Notes under the pieces: model-generated
Seen by the model: only the letters and a program-made list of their open reading frames with translations
Database searches by the model: none
Told to the model about the DNA's origin: nothing
Position numbers and translations under genes: made by a program
Source of the DNA: Papio anubis
Lineage: Eukaryota > Chordata > Mammalia > Primates > Cercopithecidae
Assembly: GCF_008728515.1 (NCBI RefSeq)
Contig: NW_022161899.1
Coordinates: forward strand, 1-64,000
DNA length: 64,000 nucleotides
Reading direction: 5' to 3'
In this document: piece by piece, positions 54,755 through 64,000 of the stretch
How positions within the stretch are numbered: the first letter of the stretch is position 1
Layout of the letters: every line of letters begins with the position of its first letter

Positions 54755-54870
54755 AAATCAAATGGTGTCTCTAGGCTCTACCTCTGTCGGCTTGTCTGTA
54801 AAATTAGGTGCTTGAATTAGATGATTAATCTCTCTTTTCCTAGCTCTGACTTCTATGATAAGAAGTAAAG
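54755..54870 (+). mobile_element. MIR-family fragment
   Basis: 'ttgtctgtaaaattaggtgc' and 'tcctagctctgacttctatg' fit the MIR/MIR3 3' part. Confidence 0.55.
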
Positions 54871-55059
54871 CCAAGCAGTCGTTTGTATCTAAAAATCTTC
54901 AGAACATTTACCAATAGGCTTCATGATCATGAAACTGCCACACAAATCTCATCACCTCTACTGTGGTCCCTCCAGCACTTGAATCATTAGCAATGTATCA
55001 TTAATGCTGATAATGCATCATTAATAATGACAGGTTTTTTGTACAGTGCATCATAATAC

Positions 55060-55215
55060 CAAGAACTCTTCACAACAACCATGGGCCAGAGAGCTCTGGC
55101 AGTCTCATCCTTGCTTTTACAGACGAGGAAACTGAGACTGAGAAAGGTTGAAGGTGGCAGAATAAGGACTTGAACTCATGTCTAACTTGGGGTCAGGGCT
55201 CTTCCCACCCCTACC
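55060..55215 (-). mobile_element. MIR SINE
   Basis: 'tttacagacgaggaaactga' and 'aataaggacttgaactcatg' are the reverse of MIR. Confidence 0.75.
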
Positions 55216-56099
55216 ACCACTGCACTTATGAAATGCTAGTGGGCATTGCCCCCACTGTGTGCCTACATCTTCTCTCCCATCCACATGAGCAGGGGCAGTC
55301 CTATACAATTTCTTTATTGCACACGCAACATTGTGCCCACTGGGCACCTGCTTCACTCTGCACTCAGCGCAGGCCCCATCCCACACTTTCTTGGCAGGGC
55401 TGGGAGCTGCTGTGGGGTGAATCAGGGCTCTGTGGCCCAGCCCAAGAGAAAGAAGTTTAATAGAGAGACCTAGGCACAGGCCCTGGCTGCCTGCCCTGGC
55501 AGAGGCACTCCCCAAGGCAGAAGCACAAACCCAGAGTTCTTTGTCCATCTTATCCCAGCATGAGCAGGCCCTGAATTGTTCATTGAAACTCCTTGAAGGA
55601 AGCTTGCTGTCAATTAGACTTGTTCTGTTTAAGGTTTAGATCTCAACAAAGATGAGTGGGTCATTTCAGTGCTTCTGTGAGTGACTCTGAGAGACCTGAA
55701 GCCAAGGCTGCCGGCCAGCCGGCCTCAGCCATCCAGAACATGCTCCCACATTGACCTGCCTGAGGCCAGCCCTCGTGGGATGTTTCCAATAGTAATGATA
55801 AAAAATGTGCTTGAGCTTAGGTGGCAGTGGGAATATTTTTCAAAACACAGTCACATTCAAACAAATTCTGGGGCAGGCATGACCAACTCCTTTATAACCT
55901 AGGGAAGAGAGATTAGCTATGGGGAATTGGGTCCATGGAACTATTAAGTTGCAAAGTTGAGACAGGAATGCAGATCTTCCATACCTAGCCATATGATCTC
56001 TGCATTCTACCAGAATTCCACCACCCTGTAGAGCTGATCAGGTTTATTTTGGAGACTCTCTCTCCTGCTCCAGGTTCCAGGGCTTTTCAAGAGTCAGAG
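55216..56099. other. Single-copy sequence, nothing recognised
   Basis: A 143-codon minus frame (55117-55548) overlaps the MIR and has no recognisable features. Confidence 0.4.
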
Positions 56100-56375
56100 G
56101 GCCGGGTACAGCGGCTCACACCACTTTGGGAGGCTGGCGCGGGCAGATCACCTGAAGTCAGGAGTTTGAGACCAGCCTGGCCAACATGGTGAAACCCCGT
56201 CTCTATTAGAAATACAAAAATTAGCCGAAAGGTGCCTGTAATCCCAGCTAATTGGGAGGCTGAGGCACGAGAATTGCTTGAACCCAGGAGGCGGAGGTTG
56301 CAGTGTGCCCAGATGGAGCCACTGCACTTCAGCCTGGGTGACAAGAGTGAAACTCCATCTCAAAAGAAAAGAAAA
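56100..56375 (+). mobile_element. Alu with small deletions
   Basis: Forward Alu lacking 'gcctgtaatcccag' near the start and part of the right-arm start ('ttagccgaaaggtgcctg'). Confidence 0.92.
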
Positions 56376-57464
56376 AGAGAACCCCTACCTTATCATGAAA
56401 CTGAGTCCTGCCTTCCTCTGGTTAATGGCATGAGTTCTGAAGTTGCCCTCTTCTTCTCCATCCACCTCATGAAACCTCTGTCTTTCTAAACCAATCACGG
56501 CTCCGAGGGAAATTCAGTAGGATTACATGTTTTTTCACACAGATGTGAATTGATGAATGTTAACATACTTGTCAGGAATACTTGCGGAATCCCAAAACAT
56601 AGGACTCTCTAAGGGTGAAATTTCAAGAGCTATTTGTAAGCACACAAAATGCACTGTAAGGTGTCTGCTTACTCCTTCAACTCTGTTCCAGATACCCTAC
56701 ACAGCATGGAGGTTTGGTGGGATCGAGGGGAAGAGATGCTCAGGCCCAGAACATCTTTGCAGTTCTGAGCCCATGAGCAGTGACAGTAAGAAAAGTGGGC
56801 AGATAGAATGCAAAAGAGCTGTGCCCACCCAATTCAAGTACAGACAACGGATTATCCCATGTGACACAGCTGCTGAGAGCAAAGTCAGGTTCATGACGCC
56901 ACAGACCCGTTCCTACCGAGGAGACCAAGGCACTACGTGCTCCCAAAGTCATCCTAGAACGATTGAACTGGGTTCCCAGCACTGTGAGGCCACAAAGCTC
57001 CAGACCAGCCATTCTTTTGCCACCCTCGCTCCTCACCCCTGCTTGTTCTGGAAGCCCAGGTGCACTTCTGCAGCAAGGGAGCGCTAAATAATCCACCCCC
57101 AGACTCTGGGGCTGTGCCAGGCTGGTGACTTTTCCGCAGGAACCTTGAGGCTCATTGGTTTATAGATTTCCCCAATCAAAAAACAAAGAATCCCAACTAC
57201 CTCTCCTTTTCGTCTACTGTCGTTACACATCTCTCCAGACTGTCTCTGAATCTCCTGCTTCCTTCCCTGCTGTGATTGAAGTGGGCACTTTAGTAGCAGA
57301 CTCATCTTCTCTCCTGTCTGCTCTGGGCTTTCAGCTTCATGCAGCAGTGCTCCCCCAAAGCCCAGCTATTCCCTCCTCCCTAAGAGTCCCTCCACTAAGG
57401 CACCATCAGGAACCCCTGCTGCTAGCAAGAGGAATAGGAATGCTAACCTTAGCTGGGCGCCGAT
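56376..57464. other. Single-copy sequence with a 176-codon plus frame
   Basis: 56557-57087 is open for 176 codons on the plus strand. The product is not recognised and lacks signal peptide, membrane segment or domain motifs; its residues look random. Probably chance or derived from an old LTR. Confidence 0.35.
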
Positions 57465-57655
57465 CATCGCTCAGGCTCCATGCTAAGCGCTTGTCTTGCA
57501 TTTCCTCATTTAATCCTAACAAATGAATGATCTAAGTGCTATTTGTGTGTGTGTGTGCCAATTTTACAAGTGGGGAAACTGATGCACAGGCAGGGGAAGT
57601 AATTTGCCCAAGATCACATGGTTGGATCGTGGAGGAATTGAGGTGTTCTTGCTAA
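57465..57655 (-). mobile_element. MIR SINE with internal (GT)n
   Basis: 'catttcctcatttaatccta', 'caagtggggaaactgatgca' and 'gtaatttgcccaagatcaca' are reverse MIR; a (GT)6 lies at 57545-57557. Confidence 0.75.
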
Positions 57656-57754
57656 TACAAACAAGCTTCAGGGAATAGCTTGGTGCTTTTAACTTCGGAA
57701 GCTCTAGAATAAATTCCTTAAAGGGGAATGATGGGATCAAACAGAAAGCACAAT

Positions 57755-57990
57755 TAACATTTTAGATAAATCTTTCCAAATTGTTCCCCAAAATGGTTTT
57801 ATACATTATACTTCCATCAACTATGTATGAGAATGCCTGTTGTATCCTTGCCAGTACTGGATATTTTCAATTTTGTATCCCATTCTGATAAATAAGGATT
57901 TTGTTTTCATTTTCATTCTTTAGTTACTGGTGAGGAGGAGCACATGTTCATGTTTATTGGCCCGTTATACTTTTCTGCCCAGATATAAAT
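57755..57990 (-). mobile_element. L1M-like 3' fragment
   Basis: 'ccaaattgttccccaaaatg', 'cttccatcaactatgtatga' and 'atccttgccagtactggata' are the reverse of the old L1 3' region. Confidence 0.6.
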
Positions 57991-58121
57991 GTTAATAATA
58001 TGAAACAACTGATTTCCTCCCCAGAATCCACATTTCCTTTATTCCCTGTCATGATCACCCACTAGTTACCCAAAACAGAAATCCAGGAACAGACTTTGGG
58101 TCTTCCTTCTGTTCTTCTTTT
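57991..58121. other. Short single-copy stretch
   Basis: Nothing recognised. Confidence 0.35.
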
Positions 58122-58428
58122 TTTCTTTTCTTTTCTTTTTTTTTTTGAGATGGAGTCTTGCTCTGTCACCCAGGCTGGAGTGCAGTGGAGTGATCTTGGC
58201 TCACTGCAACTTCCACCTCCTGAGCTCAAGTGATTCTCCTGCCTCAGCCTCCTGAGTAACTGGGATTATAGGTGCGCGTCACCACACCTGGCAAATTTTT
58301 GTATTTTTAGTAGAGACGGGGTTTCACTATGTTGGCCAGGCTGGTCTCGAACTCCTGACCTCAGGTGATTCACCCACCTCAGCCTCCCAAAGTGCTGGGA
58401 TTACAGGCATGAGCCACCACCCCTGGCC
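58122..58428 (-). mobile_element. AluS-like
   Basis: Reverse Alu with T/C-rich tail. Flanks 'ctgttcttcttt' and 'ctgctcttcttt' are the target-site duplication. Confidence 0.94.
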
Positions 58429-59043
58429 TCTTTCTGCTCTTCTTTCTACAGCTAGTCAATCTTGACTCTTATATGCTTCTGGGATCAACTCCATACTGTC
58501 CCCACAATCCCCTGGATGGTGCAGGCTGTCATCACTGTTCTCAGAACAGTCCTTGGGGGATGCTGCTGAGGTAGCTACTGCACAGGCCTTGTCTTGTTTT
58601 ATTCTCAATAACCTTAGAGTGGGTGCTGTTATCCCCATTGTCCACTGCGTGTTCCCCATCATGAGGGAGGATAACCTTCCTCCACCCCCTTCTCTGCTGC
58701 TCCAATGGCTTCCTCTCCTTGTCTTCATGTCTAAAGCTTTCACCTTCTGGGGAAGACCATGGGCCTGCTTTCAGCCTGCCTGGCCCCATGGAAGGCCCGG
58801 CCGGGTCAGAGAGCCCATGGACAGGCCACATGATTCAGAAGCCGAGACAGTGCTCTGGCTCTGACCAGCTTTCTTGCTCTTTCTAAAGCAGGCTTGTCCT
58901 CTTCTCCTTTTCCCTGTATCTGCTCACATCTTCCTTTTCTTTACCCTCACTCCCATTTCTACTCTTATTTTCTCTGTGGCTCTTGCTTAGTATAGACTTT
59001 CTTCCTCTGTGTTTTCCCATTTGTTTCTCTGTCAGTCTTTTCT
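58429..59043. other. Single-copy sequence, nothing recognised
   Basis: Opposing frames of 95-103 codons contradict one another. No exon structure supported. Confidence 0.4.
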
Positions 59044-59331
59044 TTCTTCGAGATGGAGTCTCACTCTGTGGTCCAGGCTGGAGCGCAGTGGTGTGATCTC
59101 AGCTCACTGAAACCTCTGCCTTCCGGGTTCAAGTGATTCTCCTGCCTCAGCCTCCCAAGTAGCTGGGCTAACAGGCACCCGCCACCACGCCCAGCTAATT
59201 TTTGTATTTTTAGTAGAGACGGGGTTTCACCATGTTGGCTAGACTGGTCTCGAACTCCTGACCTCAGGTGATCTACCTGCCTTTGCCTCCCAAAGTGCCA
59301 GGATTACAGGTGTGAGCCATCGCGTCCGGCC
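59044..59331 (-). mobile_element. AluS-like, short tail
   Basis: Reverse Alu with exact flanks 'tgtcagtcttttct' (59030-59043 and 59334-59347). Confidence 0.95.
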
Positions 59332-59347
59332 TCCTGTCAGTCTTTTC

Positions 59348-60288
59348 TAGTCCCACTCATTTAATTGCCTTTTTGTTTCCTTGCAGGGAGAATAGGATCT
59401 CAGGGCCCCAAGAAGGAAGCAGCAGGGAAAGGCACTACCTGATCCTCCACTGCAGGCAGAAAACTACTTCTGCTTTCTCTTGCTGCCTCTCGGGGTCAGC
59501 ATGCAAGCCCAGGTGGGGTCCACCCCACCACAGACCCTTGCCCACCGGCCCTAAGGCTGGCCATTACCGTCACGTGGGCCCTCTAATCCGCAGGAGTCAG
59601 CGTTCTCACCCCGAACTGCCATGATTCTCTCCCTGCTCACATGATTTCCTTGTGGCCGCTCTTGCCCCCTTTCCTGAAATCAGGAAAAGGACCTTTGCCT
59701 CTGAGCATCAGAAGAGGAGGAGTCCAGTGGAGCCCACTGAACCACCACCATCTGTGTTTTAGAATCTTTGGTGATTCTGACAATTCGAGTTCTCCATGGA
59801 TGACAATATCTGCGGCCCAGTAAACTGGTTTAGAAAAACTTCATTAGCTGCCTGCCGCAGGGGAGCAAAGGGCCAGTCTGCCCCTCAGGTTCACCCCACT
59901 GTGCTGTTGAGGCAGGGGTCCCTGGGCCCTCCCACCTGAGTCCCGCACCCTTGCTCCTCTCCTCAGATGAGGCTGGGACAGTTGATTTGCAGAGCTTTGG
60001 TGTCCCCACAGCAGGGGATGAGTAACACGTTTTCCCTACCCAGACAGCTGCCCTACAGCCTCCTTGTTCCTGCTTCTGGCTCAAGAGCCTGCTTAGATCA
60101 GGGTCTCTTCTGTTACACCCGTTTTTACTCTCAATCGGTTTTGTTGAATTTAACTGGGGTTTGGAAGATTAAAAACAAAGTCAACATTTATTTCGTGATT
60201 CTCTGGAAGCCCAGTTGCAGTTTAATCTTCGCAACAGGCTCCCATTTCCACCAAGGTTATAGGGTCTTCACCACTGTTCCCTACCACC
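59348..60288. other. Single-copy sequence with a splice-acceptor-like site
   Basis: 'tttgtttccttgcag' ending at 59386 is a good 3' splice-site match. The downstream sequence is open in one frame for about 80 codons but matches nothing I know, and no clear donor follows. No gene is claimed. Confidence 0.3.
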
Positions 60289-60581
60289 TCTTTTTTTTTT
60301 GAGATGGAGTCTCGCTCTATCGCCCAGCCTGGAGTGCAGTGGCGCGATCTTGGCTCACTGCAAGCTCCGCCTCCTGGGTTCACGCTATTCTCCTGCCTCA
60401 GTCTCCCGAGTAGCTGGGACTACAGGCACCCGCCACCATGGCCGGCTAATTTTTTGTATTTTTAGTAGAGATGGGGTTTCACCATGTTAGTCAGGATGGT
60501 GTCGATCTCCTGACCTTGTGATCCGCCTGCCTTGGCCTTCCAAAGTCCTGGGATTACAGGCGTGAGCCACCGTGCCCAGCC
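60289..60581 (-). mobile_element. AluY-like
   Basis: Reverse Alu, 'gagatggagtctcgctctat' to 'ccaccgtgcccagcc', with 'tgcaagctccgcctcctggg' of the Y type. Confidence 0.94.
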
Positions 60582-60655
60582 CCATCATGCTTCTTAAACC
60601 TTGGCATGTATCAGAATCACCTGGTGTTTTTGTTAAAATTCATATTCCTGTGAAA

Positions 60656-61810
60656 TCTCAATCTCGAAGAAATAGCTGCATGCCTGTGTTGATGGCAGCA
60701 CATAGCCACAACTGCCAAGACATGAATCAAGCTAAGTGTCCATCAATAGATAAACAGATAAAGAAAATGTGGTATATATGCATGCTGGAATACTATCCAG
60801 CCTTTAAAAAGAAGGAAATATTGCATTTGCAGCAACATGGATGAGTCTGGAGGATATTATGCTGCTAAGTGAAATAATAAGCAAGCCAGAGATCCTGCGT
60901 GACCCCTGGAATGTGAACTCTAAGGTAGTCACACACAGTAGCAGAGAGGAGAATGGTGGTTGCCAGGGGCTGTGGGCAGGGGGATTGGGGAAGTGTTGGT
61001 CAAAAGGTACACAGTTTCAGTTATGCAAAGTAATTATCTCTGGAGATAAACAACAACAATAAACAAAGCGTGGTGGCTCATGCCTGTAATCCCAACACTT
61101 TGAGTGGCCGAGGTGGGCAGATTGCTTGAGCCCAGAAATCTGAGGCCGACCTGGGCATCATAGTGGGACCCTGTCTCCACAGAAAACTTAAAAATTGGCC
61201 AGGTGTGGTGGTGCACACCTGTAGTCCCAGCTACTTATGGGGAGGTGGAGGCTGAGATGGGAGGATGGCTTGAGCCCAGGAGTTCAAGACCACAGTGGGC
61301 CATGATCACAGTCCTGCACTCCAGCCTTGGCAACAGAGGGATACTGTCTGAAAAAAAAAGGAGAGAGAGAGGCACTACTGATAGAGTATCAAAGAATGTC
61401 CACAGTTACCTGGAAAGGCTACTAAAAATATTTGTCTTAGAAAAAATTAGTGGTTGCCAGGAGTTACGGAGGAAGGGAATGGCTTCAGATATACAAGGTA
61501 GCACAAGAGATCTGGGTGATGGAACTGACTGTCTTCACTGTGTGGCGGTTACATGAATCTGTACATGTGATAAAATCACACAGAACTAAGGACACACACA
61601 TATGAGTTCATGTTAAACCTGGTAAAACCTGAATAAAGTTGCTGGATTTTTATCAATGTTGATTTTCTGGATGTGATACTGTACTATAGTCATGCAAGGT
61701 GTTACCACTGGGGAAGGGTAGGTGAAAGGCCTGCAGGATCTTTCTGTATTATTTTTTTACAATTGCATGTAAACCTACGATTATCTCCAAATAAAATGTT
61801 GTTTAAAAAA
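60656..61810 (+). mobile_element. L1M 3' end (ORF2 end and 3' UTR), split by Alu
   Basis: 'aagtgtccatcaatagataa', 'gaatactatccagcctttaa' and 'gcaacatggatgagtctgga' are the last part of an L1 ORF2 reading frame, now broken. The 3' UTR follows on both sides of the Alu and ends 'ccaaataaaatgttg' with an A run near 61805. 'ttaaaattcatattcctg' and 'ttaagatgcatactcctg' at the ends are a decayed target-site duplication in the MER5A. Confidence 0.8.
61066..61358 (+). mobile_element. AluJ-like inside the L1M
   Basis: Forward old Alu, 'aagcgtggtggctcatgcct' to 'gggatactgtctgaaaa', followed by a GA-rich tail. Confidence 0.9.
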
Positions 61811-61955
61811 GTTTTAAGATGCATACTCCTGGGACCCTCCCCATACCTACTGAATAGAAATCTGTAAGAGGGTGAGGCCCAGCTATCTATATTTGCGAAC
61901 AAGCTGCCCAGGGATTCTGTTGTGTAATCAATCTCAAAACCTGTTCTTCTCAAGC

Positions 61956-62409
61956 CCTGATCTGGTTGAGCTGGAGCTCCCAGTGTCCTGCCTGCTGTGT
62001 TTAGGGGGTTTCATTTCCTGAACAGTGTCTTTGTGATTGTGGCTGAGCAGGGCTGGAGGCAGGAGGTAACGAAATACGGCTTTGCACCTGATCTCTTAGT
62101 TTTCAAATCTAAGCGTTTCATCTTCCCACAAGCTAGGCAGCTCCCCTGAGTGGGGTCTTGTTCTCTCTTCTCCAACCCTCTCCACCCTCAGCCCAGTGCA
62201 TGGTGTGAAAGCCCAAAGCCGCAAGTTCAATTTCTCAGGTTCTTTCCTCCCATCCAGCATAAGCCCAAGAGTTTCTCTTTAGGTATTTGAATACTTCCTG
62301 AAATAGCAATGCCATTCCCAAAGCCCTTTTCTCCTGCCTCCTCACAGTAAGGACACAGCTTGTCCCTCATCCTACAGTAAACTCCTTGGACCTCTATTTG
62401 ACAACAATG
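61956..62409. other. Single-copy sequence, nothing recognised
   Basis: No gene or repeat recognised. Confidence 0.4.
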
Positions 62410-62625
62410 TGACTCTGTGCCAGGTGCCAGCTAAGCACTTCACTCCAAGCAACTCCATGAGGCAAGTAATATCATTATCCTTATTTTTCAGATGAGAGAA
62501 ATAAGGCTCAGAGAGGTCCTGTGACGTGCTTAAGTCCACACAGCTAATACATGGTGGAGTGGGGATTTGAACCTGGCTTCTGACCTAGAGTCTACTCTTT
62601 ACCACCAAGTTGCTCTGGGCAGGCA
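62410..62625 (-). mobile_element. MIR SINE
   Basis: 'tttttcagatgagagaaata', 'acagctaatacatggtggag' and 'ggatttgaacctggcttctg' are reverse MIR, nearly full length. Confidence 0.8.
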
Positions 62626-62749
62626 CCTGCCTCTGTGTCTCCTTGAGCCTTTGTAGGATATTCCCTGATTGTTCTTTCAATCTTTCCTTCCAGCCTCCCA
62701 TGCAGGTTCCACAGCTTTGTCAGTTTGACACAGTGCTGTGACTTGACAC

Positions 62750-62880
62750 AAACTCTGCATGAGGCTTGATCACTTACTGGCTGTGTGATCTTAGGTAAGT
62801 TAATTAGCCTCTCTGGGTCTCAGTTCCCTCATCTATAAAATCAGATGCTATCTACGCATGGGTTACTGGGAGGGTGGTGT
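62750..62880 (+). mobile_element. MIR SINE
   Basis: 'gatcacttactggctgtgtg', 'tctctgggtctcagttccct' and 'catctataaaatcagatgct' follow MIR in sense. Confidence 0.8.
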
Positions 62881-62969
62881 ACAGGACTTAGCTCAGCACT
62901 ACCACTAGTCGTTTACAATGTCATATATCTAAGACATTTATAATGATTATCCTACGCCTTCGTCTTTTA

Positions 62970-63595
62970 GGGCAGGGCTTGGTAAACTACAGTTCATGGG
63001 TCAAAACTGAACAGTTTTTACGTTTTTATTTTTTATTTATTTATTTTTTTGAGGTGGAGTTTCGTTTGTCACCCAGGTTAAAGTCCCGTGGTACGATCTC
63101 AGCTCACTGCAACCTCCACCTCCCGGGTTCAAGCAATTCTCCTGTCTCAGCCTCCTAAGCAGCTGGGATTATGGGCACGTACCGCAAACCCGGCTAATTT
63201 CTTTTTTTAATTTTTAGTAGAGATGGGGTTTCACCATGCTGGCCAGGCTGGTCTAGAACTCCTGATCTCAAATGATCCACCTGCCTCAGCCTCCCAAAGT
63301 GTTGGGATTACAGGTGTGAGCCACCACGCCCGGGCCACATTTAAAAATAGTTGAAAAATAACCAAAAACATAACATTTCATGACATATGGAAATTATATG
63401 TCATTCACATTTCAATGTCCCCAAATAAAGTTTTATTGGAATACACCACACTCATTTGTTTCCATAGCATCTATGACTGCTTTCACACTGCCATGGCAGA
63501 GCTGAGTACATTGTTGCAACAGAGACTGCATGGGCCGCTAAGGCAAAACTATTTTCTATCTGGCTCTTCATAGAAAATGTTTGCCAACCCCCATT
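62970..63595. mobile_element. hAT-type (MER) DNA transposon split by Alu
   Basis: 'gcttggtaaactacagttca' on the left and 'aataaagttttattggaata' with 'gtttgccaacccc' on the right are the two ends of a common mammalian short hAT-type element. The Alu lies between. Subfamily not named. Confidence 0.6.
63016..63336 (-). mobile_element. Alu
   Basis: Reverse Alu with a T/A-rich tail, 'gaggtggagtttcgtttgtc' to 'ccaccacgcccgggcc'. Confidence 0.92.
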
Positions 63596-63599
63596 CTAG

Positions 63600-64000
63600 A
63601 ACATAAAAGTCTTATTCTAAAGGTACCTCCTGCACTTGAGCCCCTAGCAGTAAATATACAGCAGCAACAGTCTTGTTTATCTGCAGAACACATTGGAAGA
63701 AGTGGGTTGTGGAGCGCTGGCACAACACAAGCTTGGGACACAGGCAACAGACAATGGGCATTAGGGACAGAAAAGGTAAGAAGATAAGGTCACTGGCTGG
63801 GACTTAAAGAAACCCACCATCCTCTTCCGAACAGACATACTTTATCATTTGGCTTCCAGAATTTCCCAACCTCCCTTGCACGTAGTGGGATCATGTGATT
63901 AAGGCCTGGACAATGACGTGTAAGCAGAATTGCTGTTCCAGCTTATAGAACACTTCCTTAAAATGTGCTAGCATGTGCTCCTCCCCTTTTCTTTGATCTT
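63600..64000. other. Unassigned end of window
   Basis: 63830-63990 ('cctcccttgcacgtagtggg', 'ggacaatgacgtgtaagcag') resembles an old interspersed repeat whose family I cannot name. No gene recognised. Confidence 0.35.

Larger units (their letters stand above)
60585..61955 (+). mobile_element. MER5A-like element split by an L1M
   Basis: The first part (60585-60655) has 'ggcatgtatcagaatcacct' and the second (about 61810-61955) has 'catactcctgggaccctccc' and 'aagctgcccagggattctgt'. Together they make one MER5A-type element. Confidence 0.65.

Noticed and set aside
60572..60844. 90-codon frame resembling a protein
   Set aside because: It is the broken C-terminal end of an L1 ORF2 with no functional reverse transcriptase domain in the window.

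Overview
This window is primate nuclear DNA, most likely from an Old World monkey (Cercopithecidae). About 52 Alu-derived segments cover roughly a fifth of it. The youngest Alu copies (about 8822, 35801, 50406 and 51414) carry a GATCCGGCC/GATCTGGCC 3' box where typical human AluY has GATCGCGCC. Older layers are L1M, L2, MIR, MaLR/ERV LTRs and hAT/Tigger DNA transposon fossils. There are no operons, prokaryotic genes, CRISPR arrays or recognisable tRNA/rRNA genes.

No intact protein-coding gene could be recognised. The one identifiable gene-derived locus is a processed HMGN1 pseudogene (47334-48590). It has a frameshift near its C-terminus, no introns, a poly(A) tail and a short target-site repeat, and it landed inside an older Alu. 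The one strong candidate regulatory region is a CpG-rich, repeat-free island at about 17230-19290, with YY1-like and E-box sites and a possible minus-strand first exon ending in a consensus-like splice donor at 18730/18729. The gene it would serve was not identified.

Layout. 1-8.5 kb: mixed single-copy sequence, MER5/MER20/L2 fossils, and an ERV LTR nested in an MLT1 LTR. 8.56-11.1 kb: a two-LTR MaLR element (THE1/MST type) on the minus strand, holding an AluY and a 56-nt mini-Alu. 11.1-13.6 kb: Alu-dense, with a local 133-bp duplication. 13.6-17.2 kb: mostly single-copy. 17.2-19.3 kb: CpG island. 19.3-30.7 kb: gene-poor with scattered Alu, L1M, L2 and MIR. 30.75-31.07 kb: a (TTCC)n/(GGAA)n tract. 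32.1-33.7 kb: five minus-strand Alus in a row. 36.3-38.7 kb: three ERV-type LTRs. 39.77-39.96 kb: an Alu with a 5' inversion. 40.2-46.5 kb: Tigger, MIR, L1M, an ERV-like segment split by a THE1/MST LTR, and Alus. 47.2-48.8 kb: the HMGN1 pseudogene inside an Alu. 49-64 kb: AluY copies, L1M and MIR fossils, and a three-level nest (MER5 > L1M > Alu) at 60.6-62.0 kb.

No genes work together here in any visible way. The structure is a record of layered transposition around one CpG-island promoter candidate. I found no evidence of a new biological system. The most unusual items are the twin-primed Alu, the duplicated block flanking an AluJ, the perfect 18-bp inverted repeat at 1.7 kb and the island itself.
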